Part shown: positions 32,401 to 43,236 of the stretch, piece by piece
Position numbering within the stretch: position 1 is the first letter of the stretch
Layout of the letters: each line of letters begins with the position of its first letter
Assembly: GCA_021018995.1 (NCBI GenBank)
Contig: CM037593.1
Span: forward strand, 37,213,810-37,277,809
Reading direction: 5' to 3'
DNA length: 64,000 nucleotides
Source: Chloranthus sessilifolius
Lineage: Eukaryota; Streptophyta; Magnoliopsida; Chloranthales; Chloranthaceae
Program-made: the position numbers and the translations under genes
The notes under the pieces: model-generated
What the model was told of the DNA's origin: nothing
The model's database searches: none
What the model saw: the letters and a program-made list of their open reading frames with translations, nothing else

Positions 32401-33332
32401 TAAAGGAATAATTATTTGTCTCTATGTGGATGACCTCTTAATTTTTGGTACAGACTTAGAAAGTATTATATATACAAAAAGTTTTTTGGCTTCAAAATTT
32501 GATATGAAAGACATGGGTGAAGCCGATGTAATTCTTGGAATAAAATTATTTAAGTAAGATAATAATATTATTTTATCTCAGTCACACTATATAGAAAAAG
32601 TGCTAAAGAAATTTAAACATAATGAAAAATTAGCACCAACACCTTTTGATCCAAGTATAAAATTAAAACCCAACGATAGTAGAAGTGTATCTCAATTAGA
32701 CTTTTCTAGAGTAATTGGTAGTTTGATGTATGCTACTCATTGCACTAGACCTGATATTGCTTATGCGGTAGGGAAATTAAGTAGATATACTAGTAATCCT
32801 AGTCATGAACATTGGAAAGCAATTAGTAGAATATTAAGTTATCTTAATAAAACTAAGGATTATGCTTTACATTATGTTGGTTATCCTACTGTACTTGAGG
32901 GATACACAGATGCTAGTTGGAACAATGATACAGATGAGTCAAGGTCTACTAGTGGATGGGTATTTACACTTGGAGGTGCCGCAGTTTCTTGGGGATCAAA
33001 GAAACAAACATGCATAACACATGCAACTATGGAATCAGAATTTATTGCTCTTGTGGCAGGGAGCAAGGAAGCAGAGTGGTTAAGGAATTTACTATTAGAA
33101 ATTCCTATTTGGCCAAAGCCTATGCCACAAATCTCTTTATTCTGTGATAGTGAAACTGCGCTATCTAAAGCTTATAGCAAAATTTATAATGGAAAGTCTA
33201 GACATATAAGTTTAAGACACAATTATGTTAGTCAATTACTCCGTGAAGGAGTAATTACTATCAATTTAATACGGACCTTTGCAAATTTAGCGGATCCATT
33301 TACAAAAGGTCTTGCAAGAGATGTAGTTATTA
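29463..33332 (+). pseudogene. Copia-B gag-pol polyprotein
   Basis: Gag begins MMELSNTKITKLECFNGTNF. The nucleocapsid knuckle reads YFYCNKSGHFKRDC, so the first Cys is Tyr. Protease is WWLDSGATRHVT (about 30360). A single-base deletion near 30558-30562 shifts frame. Then come GAG-pre-integrase (WHNRLGNLNLRS), integrase ([29 protein letters not shown]) and RT with [13 protein letters not shown] and an intact CLYVDDLLIF (about 32420). One TAA stop lies at 32555-32557, and RNase H (YTDASW, ATMESEFIAL, LADPFTKGLARDVV) follows. The frame is cut by Copia-C and resumes after it as IKTSEGMGLKPN. With one frameshift and one stop in about 1300 codons this is the best preserved pol in the window. Confidence 0.95.
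33328..33332. repeat. Copia-C target-site duplication (left)
   Basis: TATTA, repeated at 42547-42551. Removing Copia-C and one copy restores the Copia-B reading frame. Confidence 0.95.
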
Positions 33333-34005
33333 TGTAAGTTTGTTTGTCACAATCATGACTCAAAAACAGTATTGCTCCGTAAGAAAAGGGTTTTGCCAAG
33401 TAAGTAAGTAAGTAAGAAAAAGTTTTCTCGTTTTGGACCCACGGTCGTCCGTAGTGAACTTACGGACGTCCGTGATCACGGACGACCGTGAGTGATTCAC
33501 GGACGTCCGTGCCCTAAAAACTTATATATTTCGGACAGTTTGGGCAGTTTCAAAACTGATCCAAATATTTCGAGTTTAAATTTTTTCTGGTCCATTTTCA
33601 GTCATGGAGATTACCTACCATTCTTGTTTATATTCTTAGATCTCTTTGATGGTAAAGTGTTTATGTAAGGCTATTGTATAAGGCTTGTTTGAAACAAGTG
33701 AACCTTCGCAAGAAACGTAGGTTGATGGTAATGGTTACTATGGATAGTATGATGGAGAAAGGCTATTGTGTTTGGTGATTGGAGTGCTAGGGTATATCAT
33801 TCCAAATAAGCCTTTGTAAAGTTTTCTTTTATTATTCATAGTGAATTTTCTTTTGGATCTGAGATAGATCCGTGGTTTTACTGTGATGGGTTTTCCACGT
33901 TAAAAATGTCTTCGTACTTTATTTTGATTGTGTGATGATTGTGAGTAGACTTTAATTGATAAATATAATAGATAATATTTATAAATCGTAATTTTCCAAA
34001 TTTCA
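33333..34005 (+). repeat. Copia-C 5' LTR
   Basis: Starts TGTAAGTTTGTTTGTCAC and ends CCAAATTTCA. It contains an (AAGT)n run (33399-33416), a cluster of GGACGTCC palindromes (33439-33512) and a TATA-like CTTATATATTTCGG just after that cluster. Most differences from the other LTR are single-base indels. Confidence 0.95.
33439..33512. promoter_or_regulatory. GGACGTCC palindrome cluster in 5' LTR
   Basis: Four adjacent near-palindromes, two of them perfect ACGGACGTCCGT, lie just upstream of a TATA-like CTTATATATT. The ACGT core with GACGTC is the plant C-box bound by bZIP factors, so this is a plausible enhancer. Function is inference. A decayed counterpart is at 41982-42051. Confidence 0.6.
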
Positions 34006-34007
34006 AT

Positions 34008-34020
34008 TGGTATCGAGCAC
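34008..34020 (+). other. Copia-C primer-binding site (altered)
   Basis: TGGTATCGAGCAC follows the LTR by two bases. It matches the tRNA-Met complement TGGTATCAGAGC except for one missing A. Confidence 0.8.
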
Positions 34021-34053
34021 GGTCACTTGGTAAATTTTAACAAATTAAGTGTT

Positions 34054-35040
34054 ATGTCTAATTTGGGATATCACGATCTTAGAGAGAAGGTCGTCTTTGC
34101 TAGACCTCCTACGTTTGATGGCTCTAACTATCCTTACTGAAAGGCAAGGATGAGAGCATTTTTAAGTTCACTTGATCCTCACATTTGGTATTCTATTGAG
34201 GACGGATGGTCGCCACCAACTACGACCTCTGTTGTCGATAATATACCACATACTACTATTAAACCAAGATCTTTATGGACTGATCAGGAATATGATAATC
34301 TTGGTTATAATTCCAAGGCCCTAAATGCCTTATTTGGGCGATTCGCTACGAGTTTCGTCGAATAAGTACTAGCATCATAGCCAAAGATGCATGGAAAATT
34401 CTTGAAACCACGTATGAAGGAACTCCTCAAGTAAAGATTTCCAAACTTCAAATGCTCACTTCTCAATTTGAAAATCTTCGCATGGATGACGATGAAAAGT
34501 TTTCTGATTTCTATATTCGCTTAAATGATATTGTAAATGGCTCATTCAATTTAGGAGAACCTGTTTCTAATACTAAAATTGTGCGAAAAATTCTAAGGTC
34601 TCTACCTAAAAGATTGGATCAAAAGTTAATGCTATTGTTGAATCTAAAGATGTTGACAATCTAAATTTAGATGAACTCGTTGGGTCATTACAAACTTATG
34701 AATATGAAATTCAAGATAATCATGTCACCAAAAGTGTTGCATTTAAATCATCTAAGGTTGAATCTGACTCTAGCAGTGATTCTGATAATTCAGATGAACT
34801 TGCTTTATTTGTTAAAAATTTAAAAAATTTTATAAAAATAAGAAACAACCTTTTAAAAATTTGAAAGTAATGAAACTTTTAAATCATTTGAGAAGAAACC
34901 TAAAAGGACTCTCGACATTACTCAATGTTTTAAGTGTCATGGTTATGGACATTACGCTAATAAATGTCCTAGTAAGAAAATTGATAAAGGAAAATCCAAA
35001 GCCTTGATCGCTTCACATGAGATTGAAATATCAATGAGAC
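34054..35040 (+). pseudogene. Copia-C gag
   Basis: Starts MSNLGYHDLREKVVFARPP. The UBN2-type gag body includes RISTSIIAKDAWKILETTY and QMLTSQFENLRMDDDEKFSD, and a CCHC knuckle CFKCHGYGHYANKC lies near 34928-34970. There is a stop at 34138-34140 (a Trp-type TGA after SNYPY) and frameshifts near 34345, 34630 and 34830. Identification rests on fragments in three frames. Confidence 0.85.
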
Positions 35041-35828
35041 ATCTTCGATGAATCAATCTAGTTCTTATGGTTTTAGAGCTTTTATTGCTTCTATTGTAGA
35101 AACTAATACTTCTCATATTGAACGATTCTATTGCTTCAATCTCATCTTCTAATCAAATTGACGGTGATGTATTGGATATAACAAATGCCTATAGTGAACT
35201 TTATCAAGAATCAATACATCTAACTAAAGAAAAATCAAATTAATCAAAGAAGTGAAGGTTAAAAAATATTATAATAAATCTCCAAGAGAATATAAATTCT
35301 TTCACTCCAAAATTTATAGAACAAGAAAATAAAGTAAATTCCCTTATTGAAATAAATGCAAACCTAAAAGGGAACTTGATTTTATTTGAAAAATATTCAA
35401 ACATTTACAAGACTAATGAGAAAATGGAGAAATTACTGGTCGGTCAAAGAACAATGCATAAATCTGGTATTGGATATCATCATGTAGTAAATAAAATCTA
35501 AAACCTGATGTAAATCATGTTCCAAAATTTGTTAAAGAAATCAAATCTTCAAATACTAGACAAAAGGAAAATAATTTGATCTTCAAATACTAGATTTATT
35601 AATAAGAGAGTCCCAATCGCTACACTTGTGGATGGAAAGGGCATACTTATGTGTATTGTCCATTTTACTTTGATTACTCTCAATTCTATGTTCCTAATTT
35701 CCAAACTTTTAAGAAAAATAAAGTCATTTCATTGAGTAGTACACATAAATATAAAACAACCATGTGATTCAAAACAAATCAAATCTTAAATACAAACGTG
35801 TTTGGATTCGCAAATCTGATTTGATCAA

Positions 35829-38800
35829 GTGGCTCATATTTCACTAAAAGCAAGTGAATCATCTAAGTGGTTCCTTGATAGTGGATGCTCTAGGCACATG
35901 ACCGGTGAGAAATCATTCTTCTCTCATCTTAGCCCATGCTCGAAGGAAAAATGTGACTTTTCGGTAATGGAAGTTCTTGTAAAATTACTGGAAGAGGAAC
36001 AATTAATGCACCTGGATGTCCTAACCTAAAAGAAGTTCTTTATGTTGAAGGACTTAAGGCTAATCTCATTAGTATTAGTCATTTATGTGATGATGGAATG
36101 AATATTAATTTTTCAAAAAATTGTTCGTTGTTGATTCTAAAGACAAAATTGTTCTTCAAGGAATTAGATCTACCGATAAGCGTTACACTTTTGCGATCCT
36201 AATCAAAATAATTGTCTTATCTCTAAAACTAATGAGATCAACATCTGGCATCAGAGGCTTGGCCACATGAACAAACATGATCTTTACAAGTTAGCCTCTG
36301 ATCAACTTGTTAGAGGTTTACCTAAATTAAGTAAACCAGATGGATCTATTTGTAGTGCTTGTCAAATGGGTAAACAGACTCGCGTTCCGCACAAAAAAGT
36401 TAATATTCCTACTTCTTCTAGGATCCTTGAATTAATACATTTTGATCTAGTAGGTCCCATGAGAACAAGCAGTTTAGGAGGTAAGAAATATGTCCCTGTT
36501 ATTGTTGATGATTTTTCTAGATATACATGGGTTGCATTTCTTAGAGAAAAATCTCAAGCTTTTGATGAATTTATCATCATTTCTAAGAGAACTCAAATTG
36601 AAAAAAATCTTGCTATAGTTGAATTAAGTGATCATGGTAAAGAATTTGAAAATTCGCCTTTTGCAAAATATTGTGCTTCAAATGGAATAAAGCATGAATT
36701 TTCTGCTCCTCACACACCTCAACAAAATGGTGTTGTTGAAAGAAAAAATAGGGTTCTTCAAGAGATGGCTAGGGTTATGTTAAATGCTAATAATGTGGCT
36801 AAAAATCATGAGTCATATCATCGCTTGTTATATTTCTAATCGAGTATACCTTAGACCAAACACTACTAAAACACCATATGAAATATGGAATGCTAAAAAA
36901 CCTCAAGTTAGTTATTTTCGCATTTTCGGTAGTGCTTGTCACATTTTACGAGATCGTGAATATCTTAGTGAATTTGATGCTAGAACTGACTAGGGTATTA
37001 TTCTTGGTTACTCTTGAAGGAGCAGAGCGTATAGGGTTTTTAATTTGAGAACTCTTACGGTCATTGAATCAGTTAATGTAGTTGTAGAAGATCAAAATCA
37101 GACTCTCTGCTTTTAAATAGAGATATTGACGATGAAGTTTTATTGTTCCTAATAATCATGAAAATATTAGGCTAGAGAACACGAGTTTATCGTATGATAG
37201 TGAAAATTCTACACACAGCACATCTAATATCACTGATGATATTAGTGTAGATATTGCTCTCAACAATATCTCTGAGCATGAGGCTCGACATAGGCCTTCC
37301 TATGAGATATGAAAATCATCCACATCGCTATCATTGGTGATTTATCCACTCAATTACTCACTAGAAAAAATTTAGAAATTTGTCAAATCTTCTCTCTCAT
37401 GTTTGTTACACATCAAGTCTTGAACCAAAAATATTAAAGAAGCTCTTCTTGATGAGCATTGGAGTTCTTGCAATGCAAGAAGAGCTCACTCAATTCAAAA
37501 GAAATGATGTGTGGAACTTGTTTCTCGACCTTCAAACATTAGAATCATCGGTACAAAATGGATTTTAAAAATAAAACCAATGAAGAAGGTAAAATCATTA
37601 GAAACAAAGCAAGATTGGTGGCTCAAGGGTACACTCAAAGTTGAAGGTATTGATTTTCATGAAACATTTGCTCGAGCTAGACTTGAGTCTATTCGCATAA
37701 TCTTAGCAATGGCATGTCATCTAAAATTTAAATTATACCAAATGGATGTAAAGAGTGCTTTTTAAATGGTTTTTGGTGAGGAAGTATATGTAGAACAACC
37801 CAAAGGATTTGAAGATCCACATCATTCTCATGATGTATTTAAACTTAAAAAGCACTATATGGTTTGAAACAAGCACCTCGTGCTTGGTATGAGAGACTCA
37901 CAAAATATCTAATCACAAATGGTTTTAAACGTGGTAGTGTGGATAAAACATTATTTTGAAAGAAGAATCATCAAATTTAATCGTTGCTCAAATTTATGTT
38001 GATGACATTATTTTGGATCCACCTTAGACTTAAATGCTCATAAATTTCAAACTCTTATGAGCAATGAATTTGAAATGAGTTTATTACGTGAATTAAATTG
38101 CTTCTTAGGTCTTCAAATCAAACAATGTTCCATCGACATTTTCATTTCCCAATCCAAATATGCAAAAGAACTCGTAAAGAAATTTGGCTTGAATCAAGTA
38201 AACCCGCCTGCACCCCATGAGTACGTCGTTGAAATTGACAAAAGATGTAAATGGTAAAAATGTAGTGGATACACTTTATCGAAGCATGATAGGTAGTCTT
38301 CTATCTTATCGCTAGTAGACCGGATATTGCTTATGTGGGTATGTGCGCTAGATTTCAGCAGCCCAAAGGAATCTCACCTAACTATTCTTAAACGTATCAT
38401 TCGTTATGTTAACGGTACATTAGAGTTAGGTCTCGGTATCCCTACGATACCACATCTCACATCATTGGTTTTTCCGATTACGATTGGTAACTCGATGATC
38501 GTAAAAGCACAAGTGGTGGTTGTTTTACATCGGAAGCTGTCTAGTGTCGTGGCTCAAAGAAAAACAATCTTCCGCTTTTTTTATCCACTTCTTTGAAGCG
38601 AATATATTTCCCGGTAATGGGTGCACTCAATTATTATGGATGAAGCAAATGTTGTCGACTATGGGATTTCTCAAGGTGTAATGACCTTGTTACGTGATAA
38701 CACCGGCTATTTGTATTTACGAAAATCTGTACAACACTCTAGAACAAAACACATTGATATTCGACACCACTTCATACGTGATTTGGTGGAAGAAAATTAT

Positions 38801-38911
38801 ATACGGAGTACATACACACAATTACAATTAGCAGATATTTTTACAAAACCGTTGGATTTTGATCGATTTGAATTTCTTCGAAAATCCATTGGTTTATGCT
38901 TAATCGATTAA
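35829..38911 (+). pseudogene. Copia-C pol
   Basis: Protease WFLDSGCSRHMTG (about 35868), integrase with HHCC finger (ICSACQMGKQTR) and core FDLVGPMRTSSLGGKKY and PHTPQQNGVVERKNR (36360-36800), RT with WILKIKP, LYQMDVKSAF and an intact IYVDDII (about 37995), and RNase H ending TQLQLADIFTKPLDFDRF (38820-38911). The reading frame changes many times, mostly by single-base losses. Confidence 0.9.
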
Positions 38912-38914
38912 TCA

Positions 38915-39810
38915 TTATTTCTTCAATTGTATATATATATATATATGCATATATTTTTTTTTACATAGCTTTCATTTTATTTTGTATAATACGTTCTAAA
39001 TTTTCATTTGTCTACATTTGGTAAAATATTCTAAAAATGCATTTGTAATATCTTGAGTTGATTCGATTGGCTGATATTCTGTATCATCAAGGTAGGTTCT
39101 TATTATTGTTAGTATATAAAGGAATTTTTTTAAAATTAAATTGTCATTGCAACAATCTTATGTTTTGAGTATATGTTGAATTTTAGCTTTTTGGTTAAAA
39201 TAATGTTCATATTACGATCTCTCTTACACTTTGCCTTTTCAACTCGAGTTAATAAGCCCGTGGAGTATTCTATACTTAATGCCCTAAGTCAACTGAATTA
39301 GGAGTCATTGGCCTAACCCTCGCTATATGGGTTGAATAGAAAGCAAGTAAATTTCAGATTGAATATTAAATTTTTTTTTTACTCTACCTTGTAGCCTAAT
39401 TGACCTGAGCTAGTAAAATCGTTGGGATTTCTTAAAATCTATTGCCCTAAACTAACTAGTTGGGAGTCAATATTCTAACGCTCATTAAAAAGGTCTTTTT
39501 AGAAAGCTTAAAAAGGTTTGAGTATCATTTACTTAATGGAGAACATTTAAAAAATAAATAAATAAAAAAAATAAAAAAAAAAAGGTAAGTCTCAATATAA
39601 ATTCAATATATGTTGATGTTGCAATTACCGTTAATTTTTTTAAAAAAAAAAATCTTCCTTTATTAACTATGTAAGTCTCAAATTGATTTCTATGCGTTTT
39701 TAGGATATTTTAACTCTTACAAATGAAAGTTTTAAGTATTATAAAAATAAAAAAAAAAATAAAAAAAATAAAAAAAAAATTTTATCATGTTCCAAAATTT
39801 TTTTACTTTT
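38915..39810. other. Copia-C post-pol spacer, AT-rich
   Basis: No protein or repeat family recognised. It contains long A/T runs (39540-39590, 39740-39785). Confidence 0.65.
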
Positions 39811-39814
39811 TCTT

Positions 39815-40153
39815 CACGGACGTCCGAATAAATTCACGGACGTCCACAAATATGCTCCTTCACTGCCTCTACCCTCTCGGACGTCCGAACTAAGAGGCGC
39901 TCACTGCCATTTTTTATCACGGACGTCCGTGAGACACAACGGACGTCCGGAATACGAATCGTCTCAAAAAGTCAAACTGTCTTTTCGCCGTTACTTTAAC
40001 TGACAATTGTCATTAACTCACGGACGTCCGTGCATGTCAACACGGACGTCCGTCAATTCAATTTCCGAGGTAACAAATAAACGGTTGATTTTAAAATTCA
40101 CGGATATCTGGTACATCCACGGACGTCCGTCGAACCAGCACGGACGTCCGTCC
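39815..40153. repeat. Nine dispersed GGACGTCC palindromes
   Basis: Nine perfect GGACGTCC cores, most within CACGGACGTCCGT, are spread over 340 bp between pol and the downstream ORF, with one degenerate copy (CACGGATATCTGG). The same motif clusters in both LTRs. Confidence 0.9.
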
Positions 40154-40228
40154 AAATTTTTTTAAAAACCGCCATTTCGACCGCCTCTCTCATTTTTTTT
40201 CACTCAAAATTTTTTTTACTTTTATAAC

Positions 40229-41389
40229 ATGTCGCTCCATAGGAAAAATTCAAAAAAAGCTAAAGCTTCTTCCTCATCTTCATCGCCTGAACTTCAACGT
40301 TTTCCGTCTAAAAGTCATGAAGAACGATTTCAACGTCTTTTTATTACTCGAAATCTGATAGTTGAACGGGTGGTTCTTGAAAATTTTCTACGAGATCATG
40401 ATTTGTATGACATATTTGCGTCTAGAGGTTGGCTTCCACTTCTTTCTCTAACGGGATCCGCTTACACCGATGTAGTTCGGTGTTTTTATGCGAATCTCAT
40501 CAACGCCACGATTGTAGAGAATAGGACGGAGTGTTATGCAGTCACCTATGTTTATGGTAAGAAAATCTCTTTCTCTCCTTCAATTATTTACGAAATTTTA
40601 GGCATTCCGTTAAATGAAAATGGTTATAGGTATCCGTTGATGAAAGTCAAATTCAATCTCTGCTTAGTCCTTCAACCGCCTATGACCATAGCTGCCGCCT
40701 CAACTCAATTGGAGTTGCGGTGCATTATTCTTCTTTGAAAATCAAATTTCAATGGCTTCGCCACGTTCTGTTTGCTACTCTTACACCAAGAGCGGGCAAT
40801 AAAGATCAAGTGCGTTGGGGACATTATTTATCTAATGTTCTGTTAGACCGAAATCGTCCTTATGTGTGTCTTCTATTATTTTTGAATTCATCGTCACGCA
40901 TGAGGGATGATACCTCAAAATGTCTCTTCCATTTCCTCTACTTATTAGTAAGATTGTTGAGTCTCAAATGACTCTTCCTCCTTTTCGTACATCTAGAGCA
41001 ATGGCACCTTTAGGTGTTTTAAAGAAAATAGGCAAAAGAGTTATCCTAGATTTAGACGATGTTGAATTGCTCGATGAAACATCCGATGAGGATGAGCTCA
41101 AGATATTCCCGCCAACAAGACCCTCCTCAAGTCAGCCGATGCTCCTCCACCAGCTTCCTCCAGACGTTCCATGTCATTATTATGATCAACATTTTGATAG
41201 GATGCATCTTGAGATGCAACATATGCATTCAAATTCAACATTTATCTAATCGGTTGAAACAGATTTAATATCTATGGGGAGCAAATTTCTTCGCTCCAAA
41301 TGACCATGATTGACGGTTTTGAAGCAATGATGAATCGCTTCAATAGTGTTTTTCCTCCTCCAGGAGCACACTTCCCGCCTCCAGAATGA
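40229..41389 (+). pseudogene. Copia-C downstream ORF, plant transposon-protein domain
   Basis: Starts MSLHRKNSKKAKASSSSSSP. The body contains LYDIFASRGWLPLLSL, DVVRCFYANLINATI and YGKKISFSPSIIYEILGIP. The RGW...FYANL...GK-I-FSP-I---LG-P pattern resembles the putative plant transposon protein domain (PF20167), recurrent in ORFs beside plant retrotransposon genes. Two frameshifts (near 40730 and 40915) and another near 41245 separate it from a Pro-rich end (NRFNSVFPPPGAHFPPPE) at 41389. Reading through them gives about 385 codons. It sits where SIRE elements have an envelope-like ORF, but I see no signal peptide or membrane segment. Confidence 0.7.
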
Positions 41390-41866
41390 TGATTTCTTTG
41401 TTATAAAACTGTAGCTCTGTGGTTTAAGTTTTTTTTTGGTTTAATATTGTAATGAAAAAACTTCATCTGATGTACATGCTTTCCATATTATGTGAAGTTA
41501 TGTTTATCTATTAAATTACTTAAATATTTCATATGATGGAAATAATGCTTTTACATTTAAGTTTCACTTCAACATTTATCTTAAATTTACCCTTTGTCAC
41601 ATTATGATAAAAAGGGGGAGATGGTTTATTATATTTCACTTGTGTTATTAACGTGTTCTTTAGTTATTTGAACAGGTGAAGAGCTTCAATTCAAAGATCA
41701 ATGTAGTATATAGGTTTAAGGTTTCATTTTGACTTGGCAAATAGTTAGGGGGAGCAACTAGAGTTGTAATTTCTGCATTTACATTCTAGATTGATGTATA
41801 GGACTTGCAAGAGAATTGAATGTATTTTTTTATCGCCTTTGTAAAGCTTTTTATCATGACCGTGAC
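41390..41866. other. Copia-C 3' untranslated region
   Basis: AT-rich, without a coding frame. It includes an internal purine stretch AAAAAGGGGGAGATGG near 41610-41626 that resembles a second, upstream polypurine tract. Confidence 0.6.
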
Positions 41867-41877
41867 AAAGGGGAGAT
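41867..41877 (+). other. Copia-C polypurine tract
   Basis: AAAGGGGAGAT directly precedes the 3' LTR. Confidence 0.88.
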
Positions 41878-42546
41878 TGTAAGTTTGTTTGTCACAATCA
41901 TGACTCAAAAACAAGATGTTCGTAAGAAAAGGGTTTTGCCAAGTAAGTAAGTAAGTAAGAAAAGTTTTCTCGTTTGGATTCCACGGTCGTCTGTAGTGAA
42001 CTTACGGACGTTCAGGATCACGGACGACGTGAGTGATTCACGGACGTCTGCGTTCTAAAACTTATATATTTTGGACAATAGCGGGTTTCAAAACCGATCC
42101 AAATATTTCGAGTTTAAATTTTTTCCGTCCATTTTCAAATCATGGAGATTACCTACCATTCTTGTTTATATTCTTAGATCTCTTTGATGGTAAAGTGTTT
42201 ATGTAAGGCTATTGTATAAGGCTTGTTTGAAACAAGTGAACCTTCGCAAGAAACGTAGGTTGATGGTAATGGTTACTATGGATAGTATGATGGAGAAAGG
42301 CTATTGTGTTTGGTGATTGGAGTGCTAGGGTATATCATTCCAAATAAGCACTGTAAAGTTTTCTTTTATTATTCATAGTGAATTTTCTTTTGGATCTGAG
42401 ATAGATCCCGTGGTTTTTGCCTGTGATGGGTTTTCCACGTTAAAAATGTCTTGCGTACTTTATTTTGATTGTGTGATGATTGTGAGTAGACTTTAATTGA
42501 TAAATATAATAGATAATATTTATAAATCGTAATTTTCCAAATTTCA
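41878..42546 (+). repeat. Copia-C 3' LTR
   Basis: 669 bp, collinear with 33333-34005. It differs by many one-base losses and has a more decayed GGACGTCC cluster. Confidence 0.95.
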
Positions 42547-42551
42547 TATTA

Positions 42552-43226
42552 AAACATCAGAAGGGATGGGTTTAAAGCCTAATAGATTACATCACCTATG
42601 ATGGTAACCCGACCTATTTTCTAAAGTCCAGAAACTAAAGGTTCAATGGGAAAACAAATCATATGTAGTGATTGCACATTATTAAAAGTGCGAGTTTACA
42701 ACTCCAACCATCTCAAGTAATAATGTGGAACTTGTAACGTAAGGAAGAGGTTGAGGTATTTCTCTTAATCAGTCTATAACATATAATGTTGAAATGTCTA
42801 AGTTACAAGGGCATTTCTGATAGAACTGACCTATATGAGTTACGAAGTGTGGCCGCTTCGAAGAAAGATAAAGGCTTTTCTTAAATACAACTCATGAATA
42901 CCGGGGTATAAGCACAAGGCCATAAAACGTGCTGGCTGTTAAAATGAAATGAAACTTAGATTACTTATGTGTGTGATATATCCGGTTGATTATACAAGAA
43001 AATTAGTTCAAGAAATTAGATCACTAAAGTTCTTTATCAACTTTGATGTATTCTTACTAAGTGAAGGTTCAATTCATTAGGACACCTTCATTTATGCATA
43101 CAGTAGTCAAGAAATGCTCAAATTTCTTTGGTACATATATATACTATTTTTGGATATCAGATTTAAGAATGACTCTCAGTTTCTTTATTTCCAAAATAGG
43201 GGAGGATGGCTATTTATTTTATAAAT
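42552..43226 (+). other. Copia-B pol end and 3' untranslated region
   Basis: The first 50 bases complete Copia-B pol (KTSEGMGLKPN and a stop near 42592). The rest is non-coding up to the PPT, with a PPT-like AAATAGGGGAGGATGG at 43193-43208 preceding the true one. Confidence 0.8.
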
Positions 43227-43236
43227 AGGGGAGGAA
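43227..43236 (+). other. Copia-B polypurine tract
   Basis: AGGGGAGGAA abuts the 3' LTR. Confidence 0.88.

Larger units (their letters stand above)
33333..42546 (+). mobile_element. Copia-C, SIRE-like Copia element nested in Copia-B
   Basis: Two LTRs of 673 and 669 bp, a PBS, a polypurine tract (AAAGGGGAGAT) and TSD TATTA define a 9.2-kb element. The order is gag, protease, integrase, RT, RNase H, then a long 3' region with an additional ORF before the 3' LTR. That layout, with about 3 kb after pol, is typical of the SIRE (Maximus) lineage. All frames carry several small indels, so it is inactive. Confidence 0.93.
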
